This document shows, piece by piece, positions 26,938 through 38,179 of a stretch of 64,000 nt of DNA. Under the pieces are notes generated by a model. The model searched no databases, was not told where the DNA came from, and worked only from the letters and a program-made list of their open reading frames with translations. The stretch lies in contig JAJXUD010000005.1 of assembly GCA_021783235.1 (NCBI GenBank), forward strand, positions 35,364 to 99,363. The letters run 5' to 3'. The stretch's first letter is position 1. Every line of letters begins with the position of its first letter. The stretch is from Myxococcales bacterium. Lineage in GTDB: Bacteria > Myxococcota > Myxococcia > Myxococcales > JAKAPL01. A program made the position numbers and the translations under genes.

Positions 26938-27618
26938 GTGTCCGCCGACGCAGCCACCGCCACCGCCCTCAGCCCCGCCGCCGCCGGGCGGCAGTACACG
27001 CTCGCCAAGATCGGATCGTTCGTCGGGCTCGTCCCCGCCGGCATCTGGACGGCGTTCCACCTCTGGCACCAGCTCGCGGCCTTCAACGGGCCCGACGCCT
27101 GGGCGCGCTCGGTCACCGAGTTTCCGAACCGCGACGGCGAGCTCGTGGGCCTCGGCCTCCTGCTCCTCTTCATCGTCTGGCACATCGTCTGGGGCTTCCG
27201 GCGGATGCGCCTCGGGAAGCCGAACGGCTACCAGTACCTGGGCAACGCCCGCTGGTGGCTGCAGCGGATCACCGCCCTCGGCCTCTTCTTCTTCATCGGC
27301 GCCCACGTCTGGCTCGCGAAGCTCGAGCCGCTCGTCGAGACCGGCCGCCCCGAGACGTTCCAGGATCTCGCGGCCCACATGGCCCACCACGCCCCGACGC
27401 TGTTCGTCTACATCCTGGGCGTCGCCGCGGTGGCCTATCACCTCGGCAACGGGCTCTGGAACTTCTGCTTCAGCTTCGGCATCGTGACGAGCCAGCGCGG
27501 CCTCGCCTGGACGACCCGCGTCGCGCTGCTCGTCGTGGCGGTGCTGCTGGTCATCGGCTGGCTCGCGGTCTACGCGCTCTGGCACGCCGGCCAGCCGTTC
27601 CCCGCGCCGCTGGACTGA
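26938..27618 (+). CDS. Succinate dehydrogenase/fumarate reductase cytochrome b558-type subunit
   Basis: GTG start with GGGAGGA upstream; five hydrophobic helices with conserved His (AFHLWHQL, IVWHIVWG, IGAHVWLA, VAYHLGNGLWN). Confidence 0.78.
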   Translation: MSADAATATALSPAAAGRQYTLAKIGSFVGLVPAGIWTAFHLWHQLAAFNGPDAWARSVTEFPNRDGELVGLGLLLLFIVWHIVWGFRRMRLGKPNGYQYLGNARWWLQRITALGLFFFIGAHVWLAKLEPLVETGRPETFQDLAAHMAHHAPTLFVYILGVAAVAYHLGNGLWNFCFSFGIVTSQRGLAWTTRVALLVVAVLLVIGWLAVYALWHAGQPFPAPLD

Positions 27619-29072
27619 TGCAGACCACGGGGGTGGCGATCGAGGGCGCGGATCCGCGCCTCTACAACGCCGACCTCGCGCCGGTGGCGCCCGCCCAGCG
27701 GGTCTGGACCAGCTACAACTACGCCGCGCTCTGGATCGCGATGGCGCACTGCATCCCCACCTACATGCTCGCCTCGAGCCTCATCCAGGCGGGCATGAGC
27801 GCGGGGCAGGCCATCGTCACCATCGCGCTCGGCAACTGCATCGTGCTCGTGCCGATCCTCCTGAACGCCCACCCCGGCACCCGCTACGGCATCCCCTTCC
27901 CCGCCTTCGCGCGCGCCTCGTTCGGCGTCTTCGGCGCCAACGTGCCGGCGATCCTGCGCGCGCTCGTCGCCTGCGGCTGGTTCGGCATCCAGACCTTCAT
28001 CGGCGGCCACGCGGTCCACAAGCTGCTCACCGTGCTCTGGCCCGGCTGGGCGCGCCTCGGCGGCGGCGCCGCGCCGCTCGGGCTGCCCGTGCCCGAGTGG
28101 ATCACCTTCCTCGCCTTCTGGGCGCTCAACATGCTGATCGTCTGGAAGGGGATGGACGCGGTCCGCGTCTTCGAGAACTGGGCCGCGCCGCTCGTGCTCG
28201 TGCTCACGGCCGGCCTGCTCGGCTGGGCGCTCCGCGCGGCCCACGGCCTCGGCCCCATCAGCTCGCAGCCCTCGCGCTTCCACGACCTCCGGAGCCTCTG
28301 GCCGGTCTTCGTCCCGTCGCTCAACGCGATGATCGCCTTCTGGGCGACCCTCTCGCTCAACGTCCCCGACTTCACGCGCTTCGCGAAGGACCAGAAGGCC
28401 CAGGTCATCGGCCAGGCGATCGGGCTCCCGCCGACGATGACGATCTTCGCCGGAATGGGCGTGCTCATCACCTCGGCCACCGTGGTGGTCTTCGGCACGC
28501 CGATCTGGGATCCGGTCGATCTGCTCGCCCGGCTCGGCAACCCCTGGATCGTCGCGGTGGGCGTCGTCGGCGTCGTCATCGCCACCATCTCGGTGAACGT
28601 GGCCGCGAACGTCGTCTCGCCGGCGAACGACTTCGCGAACCTCTGGCCGAGCCGGATCGACTTTCGGCGCGGCGGCCTCCTGACCGGCGTCATCGGCGTC
28701 CTCATCCTGCCGTGGAAGCTCCTCGACCCGCACGTCTACGTCTTCGCCTGGCTCGGCGGCTACAGCACGCTGCTCGGCCCCATCGCCGGCATCCTCATCG
28801 CCGACTACTGGGTCGTGCGCCGCCGCACGCTCGTGCCCGAGGATCTCTACCGGGCCCACGGGCGCTACTCGTACCGGCGCGGCGTCAACCCGAAGGCGCT
28901 CGTCGCGCTGGCGGCCGGCACCCTCACCGCGCTCTCCGGCCTCGCCGTGCCGGCGCTGCGGCCGCTCTTCGACTACGGCTGGTTCGTCGGCTTCGGCGTC
29001 GCCTTCGCCCTCACCCTCCTCCTCGCCTCCCCCGTCCATGATCCCTCCCCCGTCCTCGCCCCAGCAGAGTGA
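27618..29072 (+). CDS. NCS1-family nucleobase:cation symporter
   Basis: YNYAALWIAMAHCIPTYMLAS, GIPFPAFARASFGVFGANVPA, FTRFAKDQKAQVIGQAIGLP; start overlaps preceding stop (TGATG). Confidence 0.87.
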   Translation: MQTTGVAIEGADPRLYNADLAPVAPAQRVWTSYNYAALWIAMAHCIPTYMLASSLIQAGMSAGQAIVTIALGNCIVLVPILLNAHPGTRYGIPFPAFARASFGVFGANVPAILRALVACGWFGIQTFIGGHAVHKLLTVLWPGWARLGGGAAPLGLPVPEWITFLAFWALNMLIVWKGMDAVRVFENWAAPLVLVLTAGLLGWALRAAHGLGPISSQPSRFHDLRSLWPVFVPSLNAMIAFWATLSLNVPDFTRFAKDQKAQVIGQAIGLPPTMTIFAGMGVLITSATVVVFGTPIWDPVDLLARLGNPWIVAVGVVGVVIATISVNVAANVVSPANDFANLWPSRIDFRRGGLLTGVIGVLILPWKLLDPHVYVFAWLGGYSTLLGPIAGILIADYWVVRRRTLVPEDLYRAHGRYSYRRGVNPKALVALAAGTLTALSGLAVPALRPLFDYGWFVGFGVAFALTLLLASPVHDPSPVLAPAE

Positions 29073-29604
29073 GCAGCGGCGCCACCCGCGCGCCCCCTTC
29101 GAGACCAAGGTCCGCCTCACGGCCGGCCCCGGCGGCCGGAGCTTCCAGGCGGTCCTGCCGTCGATCGACGTGAGCCTCGGCGGCATCTTCTTTCAGAGCG
29201 AGTTCTCGCTCCGAATCGGCAGCGAGCTGCGCGTCTCCTTCGAGCTGCCGGGCGACGGCCGGCCCGTCGAGGCCGAGGGCGTCGTCGTCCGGATCGAGCA
29301 GTACGACGCGCGCCGGCCGGGCGGCCGCAACGGCTTCGCCGTCCGGTTCACCCGCTTCGAGGGCGACGGCGCGCTGATCCTCGCCTCGCTCTTCCTCGCC
29401 CCGCGCGCCCGCGAATTCGCCTCGCGCTGGCTCCGCTCGCGCTCCCGGGGCGAGAAGGCCCGCGCCAGCGCCCGGTCTCGGTCCCAGTCTCGATCCCAGT
29501 CTCGATCCCGGCCTCGATCCGACGTCGAGAGGCTCGTCGACGCCCTGATCGCCTGGGAGCTCGAGCGGGGCGAGACCGCCGAGCCGGTCTCCGCGCGCCG
29601 CTAG
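29038..29604 (+). CDS. PilZ-domain protein with SR-rich linker
   Basis: EQRRHPRAPFETKVRL ... DVSLGGIFFQSE PilZ motif (RxxxR, DxSxxG); tail SRSQSRSQSRSRPRS encoded by short tandem repeats. Confidence 0.78.
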   Translation: MIPPPSSPQQSEQRRHPRAPFETKVRLTAGPGGRSFQAVLPSIDVSLGGIFFQSEFSLRIGSELRVSFELPGDGRPVEAEGVVVRIEQYDARRPGGRNGFAVRFTRFEGDGALILASLFLAPRAREFASRWLRSRSRGEKARASARSRSQSRSQSRSRPRSDVERLVDALIAWELERGETAEPVSARR

Positions 29605-30815
29605 CCGCTCGAGACGGGCCTTCCGCCTCGACCGCTCGCCGCCCAGAGGCCGCCGAGCAGGAGCGCCGAGGCGAAGGCCAGCGCCGCGTCGACCTCGAGC
29701 GCGACGCCCGATCCGAAGCGGTGCCAGAGGGCGCCCGTCAAGAGGCCGGCGGGCAGCGCGAAGAGCCCCGTCACCCCGTTGTAGACGCCGAAGCCGCTGC
29801 CGCGCCGCTCCTTCGCGACGAGGTCCGAGACGAGCGCCTTCCCGACCCCCTCGGTGAGGCCGTAGAAGACGCCGTAGGCCGCGAAGAGGAGCCAGACCTC
29901 GGCGGCCCTGTGGGCCGAGGCGAAGCCGAGGTAGGAGGCGGCGTACCAGACGAGGCCGGCGAGGAGCGCCGGGAAGCGGCCGATCCGGTCCGAGAGGCTC
30001 CCCAGGGGATAGGAGCTGACGGTCTTCGAGAGGTGGAGCAGCGCCCAGACGATCGGCAGGGCGGTGGCGGCCACGCCGAGCTCGCCCGCGCGCAGGAGGA
30101 GGAAGGCGTCGGAGGAGCTCGCGAGGGCGAAGAGGCCCGAGATGGCGACGTACAGCCAGAACCGAGCCGGCAGCGGCGCCAAGCCCCCCCTTCCGCGAAG
30201 CGAGGGAGGGTTCGGCTCTGGGGGGGCCGAGATCGGACTCCCGCCCCGATTCGGCACCCCGAACGCGAGGCAGCTCACCGCGACCAGCCCCGGCACGAGC
30301 GCGACGCCGAAGACCAGCCGCAGCTTCTGCCCGGTCATGGCGAGAAGTCCCGACGCGAGGAGCGGTCCGGTCAAGGCCCCGAGGTGATCCATCGACCGAT
30401 CGAAGCCGAAGGCGCGCCCCGCCTCGCCCGGCGGCGCCCCGCCCGCGAGCAAGGCGTCTCGCGCGCTGCCGCGGACGCCCTTGCCCACCCGGTCGGCGAT
30501 CCGGATCGCGAACACGTGGCCCGGAAGCGTCGCGAGCGCCACCAGCGGCCGCGCCACGGTCGAGAGCGAGTAGCCGAAGATCGCGAGCTCCTTCGCCCGG
30601 GGCCAGCGATCGACGAGCCAGCCCGAGCAGAGCTTGAGCAGCGCCGCCACCGCGTCGGCGGTCCCCTCGATGAGTCCGAGCGCCGTGGCGCCAGCCCCGA
30701 GCTGGGTGAGAAAGAGCGGCAGCAAGGGGAAGATCATCTCGGTGCCGACGTCGGTGAAGAGCGACGTCAGCCCGAGCGCCCAGACGGTGCGACCGAGCGG
30801 CGCGCGGCGAGCCAT
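29601..30815 (-). CDS. Major facilitator superfamily transporter
   Basis: 404 aa, multiple TM helices, WLVDRWPRAKELAIFGYSLS, GSLSDRIGRFPALLAG. Confidence 0.82.
   Translation of the reverse strand: MARRAPLGRTVWALGLTSLFTDVGTEMIFPLLPLFLTQLGAGATALGLIEGTADAVAALLKLCSGWLVDRWPRAKELAIFGYSLSTVARPLVALATLPGHVFAIRIADRVGKGVRGSARDALLAGGAPPGEAGRAFGFDRSMDHLGALTGPLLASGLLAMTGQKLRLVFGVALVPGLVAVSCLAFGVPNRGGSPISAPPEPNPPSLRGRGGLAPLPARFWLYVAISGLFALASSSDAFLLLRAGELGVAATALPIVWALLHLSKTVSSYPLGSLSDRIGRFPALLAGLVWYAASYLGFASAHRAAEVWLLFAAYGVFYGLTEGVGKALVSDLVAKERRGSGFGVYNGVTGLFALPAGLLTGALWHRFGSGVALEVDAALAFASALLLGGLWAASGRGGRPVSSG
30184..30210 (-). repeat. REP-like palindrome inside the MFS ORF
   Basis: Reverse complement CCCTCCCTCGCTTCGCGGAAGGGGGGG; shares CTCGCTTCGCGGAAG with 46078-46105. 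Confidence 0.6.
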
Positions 30816-30890
30816 GGCCTTGGGAGCCTATCGTGACCGGAGCCGCGGCCTCGAAATAAATCGGAGCGCGCCGCTGTCTGCCCCTCCGCG

Positions 30891-31418
30891 ATGGCCCGCG
30901 ACCGAGAAGCGAACGAGACGACCCTCGACCGGATCCTCGAACCGGATCGGGTCGAGCTGCGTGAGGCGACCCACCGCTTCTCGGGGCTTCTCTTTCGAGC
31001 GGTCCGCTCCAAGGCCGACCTCGCCCAGGCCGTCGAGGCGGCCGATCGACTCGGCCGGCTGGCGGAGCGACAGGCCCGCGTCGAAGAGGAGGTCCTCTTC
31101 CCCGAGCTCTCCGGGCTGCTCGGCGGCCCCGGTGGTCCCGTGGAGCGGGCCAGGGCCGAGCGGCGGCGGCTCGCCCGCAGCGCGCGACTCTTCCGCGAGG
31201 CCGCGCAGCGCTTCGAGGCCGAGTTCCCCTCCCCGGAGGACGCACGGCTCATGGGCCAGCGCGGCCACGAGCTGCTGCGCGTCCTCGCGGAGAAGCTCGG
31301 CGCGGTCGACGGCTACCTCCTGCGCGTCGCCGACGGCGCGCTGCGCGGTCCGGCGCGGCTCGCCCTGCTGGACCGGCTGCAGGCCGCGCTGTCGAAGAGA
31401 GACGACGGACGACACTAG
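30891..31418 (+). CDS. Hypothetical alpha-helical protein, possibly degenerate hemerythrin-like
   Basis: 175-aa ORF with high-GC codon usage, helical Arg/Leu/Glu pattern, EEEVLFPELSGLL segment. Confidence 0.5.
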   Translation: MARDREANETTLDRILEPDRVELREATHRFSGLLFRAVRSKADLAQAVEAADRLGRLAERQARVEEEVLFPELSGLLGGPGGPVERARAERRRLARSARLFREAAQRFEAEFPSPEDARLMGQRGHELLRVLAEKLGAVDGYLLRVADGALRGPARLALLDRLQAALSKRDDGRH

Positions 31419-33298
31419 AGGAACGTCGCGATGCAGCTGCAGAGCTGCCCCGCCGCGCAGCTCGCGCCCGTCGAGTTGTCGCAGGCGAGGCCGACGCAGC
31501 ATTGCGAGGTCGCGGTGCAGACCTGCCCTGCGCTCGCGCAGCTCGTGGTCGCCTGCTGGCAGCTGCCGCCCGTCAGCTCGCCCACCAGGGAGACGCAGTC
31601 GAGGCCCAGGCAGCAGTCGCCGTTCGACGTGCAGGGGCCGCCGGTGGGCTCGCAGGTCGGCTGGGGCGCGCAGCTACTGCTCAGGCAGTAGCCCGAGCAG
31701 CAGTCGGAGGCCAAGGCGCAGCCGTTGCCGTTCGCGAAGCAGGCCGGGCCCGCGTCCGGGACTCCACCGTCCCCGGCGATGCCGCCGTCGGCGAGCAGGC
31801 CGCCGTCCGGCGGTGGGGGCGGCGGGGGCGGCGGGAACTGGCAGGCGTCGCCGAGCACCCCCGCCGGCAGGCAGACGAGCCCCGTGCAGCAGCCGCCGTC
31901 ACCGCTGCAAGCGCTCCCGGCGGCGAGGCAGGTCGGCACCGCGTCGCAGGCGAAGCCGCCGTCCGAGACCTGGACGCACGGGTTGCCGTTGCAGCACTGG
32001 TCCTTGAACTGGCAGGCGGCTCCCACCGCGATGCAGCAGCTCGGGTCGCTGGATGAGTAGCCCGTCGGCGAGCAGCTGCCGCCGCCGTAGCAGCGATCGA
32101 TCCCCTCGCTGTCCACCTTGCAGACGGCCTGATGCCCGTCGCAGCAGTCCTGCCGCGCGCCGTTGCCGAAGGCGCCGCAGACGTCGCCCACGGGCTGACA
32201 GCCGGTGTTGCCGCCCGAGCCGTTCGGGTTCGTGCAGTAGCCGATCGGGGGATTGGTGCTGACGAGGCTGCAGGTCACCTGGCTGTCGGTGGGCGGCCCC
32301 CCGCAGCAGTCGGCGTTCGAGGTGCAGAGGTCGCCCGTGAGCCGGCAGCCCGAGGCCGAGGCGCAGACCGTGGCGCCGCTGCCGGGGTCGAGGCAGAGCT
32401 TGCTGCAGCAGCCGCTGCCGGCCGCGCAGGGAAGGCCGTCGACGGTGCAGCCGCCCGTCCCCGGCGCCGTCACGAGCTGGCAGGTGCCAGGGCCACCGCC
32501 CGTCGCCGAGCAGATCCCCGAGCAGCAGTCGGCGCCGCTCAGGCAGATGTCGCCGGTGGCGTTGCAGCTGGATGCGCGCGCGCAGATCCCACCCTGGCAG
32601 TTGGTCGAGCAGCAGGGGCCGCCCGAGCCGCAGGCGTTGCCGAGGGTGATGCAGCCGCCGTCGACCGGGTTCAGCGGCTGGCAGAGACCGGCGGCGCAGC
32701 TGAGGCTGCAGCAGTCGGAGGCCTGCGCGCAGGTCGCGCCCGTCGTGACGCAGGCCGCTGCGCACTGGCCCGAGACGCAGGAGTTCGAGCAGCAGTCGGT
32801 CGCCTTCTGACAGGCGACGCCCTGGGGGAGACAGAAGCTCGGCGCGGCGCACTCGCTGCCGCCGCCGTCCAGCGCGATGCAGGCCCCCGAGCAGCAGGGC
32901 GGCGGCGCGGCGGCGCTGCACGAGGCGCCGGTGGCGAGGCAGACGGGCCCGGCGTCGGCCGGGCCGCCGTCGACGGGCCCCGCGTCGACGGACCCCGCGT
33001 CGACGGGCCCGCCATCGGCTGGGCCGCCGTCGCCGAGGCCGCCGCTGCTCGAGCCCGTGGTGCCGCCGGTCGAGCCGCCGCTGGTCGTTCCGCTCGTGCC
33101 CCCGCCGGTCGTCGTGCCGCTCGTGCCGCCGGTCGAGCCGGCGTCCGGGCTCACGCAGAGCTTCTCGCCGTTGCAGACGAGGCCGCTCGCGCAGCCGCCG
33201 TCCGGAAGGCACGGCGCCTCGATGGCCGGCTTCTGGCAGCTACAGCCGGCCCAGCCAAGGGCCGCGCAAAAGGCGAGGAAGGCAGAGGTCCGTCGCAT
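31415..33298 (-). CDS. Large Cys-rich lipoprotein with repeated DCCSGxC-type units
   Basis: Lipobox GWAGC; TGG/DAG-rich linker; many CCSxxC units. Confidence 0.75.
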   Translation of the reverse strand: MRRTSAFLAFCAALGWAGCSCQKPAIEAPCLPDGGCASGLVCNGEKLCVSPDAGSTGGTSGTTTGGGTSGTTSGGSTGGTTGSSSGGLGDGGPADGGPVDAGSVDAGPVDGGPADAGPVCLATGASCSAAAPPPCCSGACIALDGGGSECAAPSFCLPQGVACQKATDCCSNSCVSGQCAAACVTTGATCAQASDCCSLSCAAGLCQPLNPVDGGCITLGNACGSGGPCCSTNCQGGICARASSCNATGDICLSGADCCSGICSATGGGPGTCQLVTAPGTGGCTVDGLPCAAGSGCCSKLCLDPGSGATVCASASGCRLTGDLCTSNADCCGGPPTDSQVTCSLVSTNPPIGYCTNPNGSGGNTGCQPVGDVCGAFGNGARQDCCDGHQAVCKVDSEGIDRCYGGGSCSPTGYSSSDPSCCIAVGAACQFKDQCCNGNPCVQVSDGGFACDAVPTCLAAGSACSGDGGCCTGLVCLPAGVLGDACQFPPPPPPPPPDGGLLADGGIAGDGGVPDAGPACFANGNGCALASDCCSGYCLSSSCAPQPTCEPTGGPCTSNGDCCLGLDCVSLVGELTGGSCQQATTSCASAGQVCTATSQCCVGLACDNSTGASCAAGQLCSCIATFL

Positions 33299-33339
33299 GG
33301 GGCGCTCCTCCTGGGGTTCCCCCATTGTACCCCCGATCG

Positions 33340-34679
33340 CTAGCGGGAGCTAAACAGCCGCGGGTCGATCTTGCTCGGATCGCCCAAGACGACCGTCTGC
33401 AGCGCCTTCGCGTGGCCCGCGAGGAACGCCGAAACCTGTGCCGGCGTCACCGCGCGCGCCTCGTCGAGGATCTTTCCCGCGAGCCGCCAGTCGCCGCCGA
33501 GGATCTGCGCTCGGGCGAGCAGCTCGGCCTGGCCGTCGGTCGACTGGTCGCGCATCAGAAACTGCGTGAGGAAGATCCGCTTGTCGCCCTCGAGGACCGC
33601 AGGGTCGATCCGGCCCGCCTGGAAATCGGCGAGCACGTCGAGCATGACGCGGAAGGTCCGGTTGGGATCGACGGCCGTGACGTAGAGGTAGCCCTCGCCG
33701 AGGCCGCGGAGCGCGAGGCCGGCGCTCGGGGCGTAGGAGAGCTCGCGCTTGGTTCGCACCTCCTCGAAGAGCCGCTCGCGCAGGGCGCTCATGGCCACCG
33801 CCGCCACCGCGACGTCGGGATCGCGCCAGCTCGGCGCGGGGAAGGTCGAGAGGACGTAGTTCGTCGGCAGCAGCCTCGGCTCGACCTCGACGCGCGAGTC
33901 GCGGAAGACGGGGCTCGCGAGCGGGCTCTCGCGGAAGTCGCCTCGGGGCAGCTTGCCGAAGGCCCCCTTCGCCCAGGCGGCGACCTCGGCGACGTCGACG
34001 TCGCCGACGACGACGAGCACGAGCCGCGAGCTCTCGCGGAGCTTCGCGAGGTGGCGAGCGAGATCGGCCTTCGTGAGCTTCGAGACCGTCTCGGGCGTGC
34101 CGATGGGCCGGTTTGCGTACGGGAGGCCGTGGTAGACGAGCCTGTTCGAGAGCAGCTCGAGCTCGGCGTCGGGCTCCTCCTCCTCCTGCCGCAGGGCCGA
34201 GAGCTGGAGCTGCCGCTGCACCTCGATCTCCCCCGCGGGCAGGGCGGGTTCGAGGAAGAGCTGCGCGAGCAGGTCGAGCGTCGGCCGCCAGCGCGAGACG
34301 AGCGACTTCGCCCCGAGGACCGAGTAGTCGGCGGTCGACTGCGAGCCGATCTGGCTGCCGAGGTCCGCGACCTTCCGGTCGAAGGCGGCCTTCGGCAGCT
34401 TCTCGGTGCCTCCGGCCACCGCCGAGGCGAGGGCGAGCCGCTCGATCCCCGCGTCCGAGGCCGTCCAGTTGCGGACCCCGCCGAGAAGGTAGAGCTGGGC
34501 CGAGACCATCTGCACGTGCGGCACGCGCTTGACGAGGACCGTGAGGCCGCCGACGTCGCGCGTCTCCACCCCCTGCTCGATGGGCTTCGAGAGGTCACGG
34601 CGGTTGACCTCGTGCGAGGCCGCCGCGCAGCCCGCCCCGGAGATCCCCGTCGCCGCGAGGAGCAAGAGAAGGGCGCGCT

Positions 34680-34683
<4 letters not shown>
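33340..34683 (-). CDS. M16-family peptidase-like lipoprotein, probably the non-catalytic partner
   Basis: M16 fold sequence with no HxxEH; lipoprotein signal GISGAGC. Confidence 0.82.
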
Positions 34684-36044
<1,361 letters not shown>

Positions 36045-36289
36045 CGACGAGGGACCTCCTTCCGGGGGGCGGGGGCGATGAGGAGGATGCCTACGGAGCG
36101 GTCGTCCCGCAAGGGAGAAGAGGCGTCTTTGGGCCCCGGGGGCAAATGGGTCCACAACCTCACACGGCCGCTCGGCTCGTCGAATCCGCGACCGCGCACA
36201 CCACTCCCGCGCGCGGGCGTGCTAGAGGACGGCAGTGGAATCGGAGGAGCGAACGTGGGCTCACCCACGCGGCGGGCGAAGGGACGGCC

Positions 36290-36817
36290 GTGGAGACGAG
36301 CCTGAGCGGCGAAGAGGAGATCCTCTACGAGTGGACCCCCTCGTGGTTCGCGAAGCTCACGGGCTGGGCGCTCGTCGTTCCGTTCGGCTTCGGCGCTCGC
36401 GAGGTGGCGATCGCGCTCCTCGGCGAGCCCCGGGTGACCGGGGGGGAGATCTTCCTGCTCGCCGTCCTGATCCTCTTCACGGCCGGCGCGGCGTTCCTCT
36501 ACGCGCAGCTCTGGGCGTGGCGGAAGCGGCTCACCCTCGGCGACGGCGGCCGCGAGGTCGTCTTCGCGACCCGGTCGCTGCTCGGCGAGAGGCGCCTCGC
36601 GCGGCCGCGCGATGGCGTCACGGCCGTGAGCCTCTGGTACCTCTCCTCGGCGCGCAACCACTACTGGGAGGCGTCGATCGTCGCCCGGAGCCCCGAGCGG
36701 CGACGGCCCGAGCGGATCGCCTTCGCCCTCCTCCCCGGGTCGCGCCACGAGCCGCCGAAGGACGCGATGGCGCGGATCGCCGAGAGGCTCGGCTGCCCCC
36801 TCCAGATCCAGGACTGA
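36290..36817 (+). CDS. Membrane protein, function unknown
   Basis: GTG start in frame; two hydrophobic segments. Confidence 0.5.
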   Translation: METSLSGEEEILYEWTPSWFAKLTGWALVVPFGFGAREVAIALLGEPRVTGGEIFLLAVLILFTAGAAFLYAQLWAWRKRLTLGDGGREVVFATRSLLGERRLARPRDGVTAVSLWYLSSARNHYWEASIVARSPERRRPERIAFALLPGSRHEPPKDAMARIAERLGCPLQIQD

Positions 36818-36848
36818 ACGGTCGGCGCCCTCTCGCGGCCGCCTCGGC

Positions 36849-38174
36849 TCACCAGGTCGCGGTGACGTAGCCGATGCACATCTCCTGATCGTTGCCCCAG
36901 TTGAGAGCCGTCTTGCCGGCCGAGTTGTCGAAGTGGCACTCGATGTGGAGCTTGTCGCCCGGCGAGAGCTGCATCGGGGTCGCGAGGAAGTAGTCCTCGC
37001 CGACCTGCTCGTAGCTCCAGGCGGGCGCCTCGGCGATGCAGTCGAGGCTGCCGTCCTTGCGCCGCACGCCGACGATCATCTTCTTGCCGTGCTCGTGCAT
37101 GTGCAGGTTCGCGGCCCAGACGCTGATGGGCTTGCCACCCGACTGGCCGGTGGGGTCGGTCTCCCAGGCGAAGGCGGCGTCGGGATCGCCGGCGGGGATG
37201 GGCATGCCGCCGCGCAGCCAGTTCGGGTCCGCGAGGAAGACGAGCTGCGCCTCGCGCGCGACGGAGGGTTCGAGGGTGAAGCGCATCTCGGTCTGGTCGG
37301 GCACGAGGACGCCGGTCGCCGAGCGGTAGTGCATGCTGAGGACGATCTGGGAGCCGGGATCGACCCGGTAGCCGAGGCCGCCCGGCAGCGTCTCGGGGAG
37401 CGCGCCGGGGCGCCAGCCGCCGACGGCGCCGACGTTTCCCGGCACGCCGTTCGGACAGTTCCAGCCGGGCCGACCGTCGGCACCCGAGCTGCCCGGCGGC
37501 GCCGCGCCCGGCGGCATGAGGAACGCGCGCGCGTGGTGGACCTCGGAGGGGGCGCTCGGCCGGACGTCGAAGGCGGTCACGTAGGTCGTGGTCTTCACCG
37601 GCCAGTCGACGAGGAAGCAGCGCAGCTCGTCGGTCGAGCCGGGCTGCGGCTGCGGCAGGTACGGCTCCGGCATCGAGAGGGTGAGGTCGACGCGCGCGAG
37701 CCCGGGAATCGGGGGAGGGGTGGCCTCGGCCACGCTGCCCACGCCAGCGGGCAGCCCCTGGTCGATCCAGGAGGCGATCTCGCCGATCTGGGCGTCGCTC
37801 AGCGACGGATCGCCCAGGTAGCTCTCGCAGCAGTGGGCGAGCGGCCAGGGCGGCATGAGGCGCGTCACCACCGCGGCGCGGACGGCGAGCGCCTCGGCGG
37901 CGACGTCGGAGGGGCTCTCGAGCGGGAAGGGGGCGATGCCGCCGGCGGTGTGGCAGCCGGCGCAGTGGGTGAGGAAGATCGGCCCCACGTCCGCCCAGCC
38001 GAGCGGCGGGCCGCCGTCCGGCACGACCAGCGGCGGATCGGAGCAGAACGGGAAGAGCGGCGCCGGGCTGTCGAAGAGCTGGCAGGCGGCGAGGGGGAGG
38101 AGCGAGACGAAGGCCAGGCGCACGAGGCCCGCGGGCGGGGCGCGGTGCCCGCGCTGGACGTTGGGGGCAGCCAC
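36849..38174 (-). CDS. Copper type II ascorbate-dependent monooxygenase-like lipoprotein with N-terminal CxxCH heme motif
   Basis: FLTHCAGCHTAGG; EVHHARAFLMPPG, SMHYRS, NLHMHEHG, DQEMCIGYV Cu-ligand-like motifs; start GTG 38174. Confidence 0.8.
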   Translation of the reverse strand: MAAPNVQRGHRAPPAGLVRLAFVSLLPLAACQLFDSPAPLFPFCSDPPLVVPDGGPPLGWADVGPIFLTHCAGCHTAGGIAPFPLESPSDVAAEALAVRAAVVTRLMPPWPLAHCCESYLGDPSLSDAQIGEIASWIDQGLPAGVGSVAEATPPPIPGLARVDLTLSMPEPYLPQPQPGSTDELRCFLVDWPVKTTTYVTAFDVRPSAPSEVHHARAFLMPPGAAPPGSSGADGRPGWNCPNGVPGNVGAVGGWRPGALPETLPGGLGYRVDPGSQIVLSMHYRSATGVLVPDQTEMRFTLEPSVAREAQLVFLADPNWLRGGMPIPAGDPDAAFAWETDPTGQSGGKPISVWAANLHMHEHGKKMIVGVRRKDGSLDCIAEAPAWSYEQVGEDYFLATPMQLSPGDKLHIECHFDNSAGKTALNWGNDQEMCIGYVTATW

Positions 38175-38179
38175 GCCGC

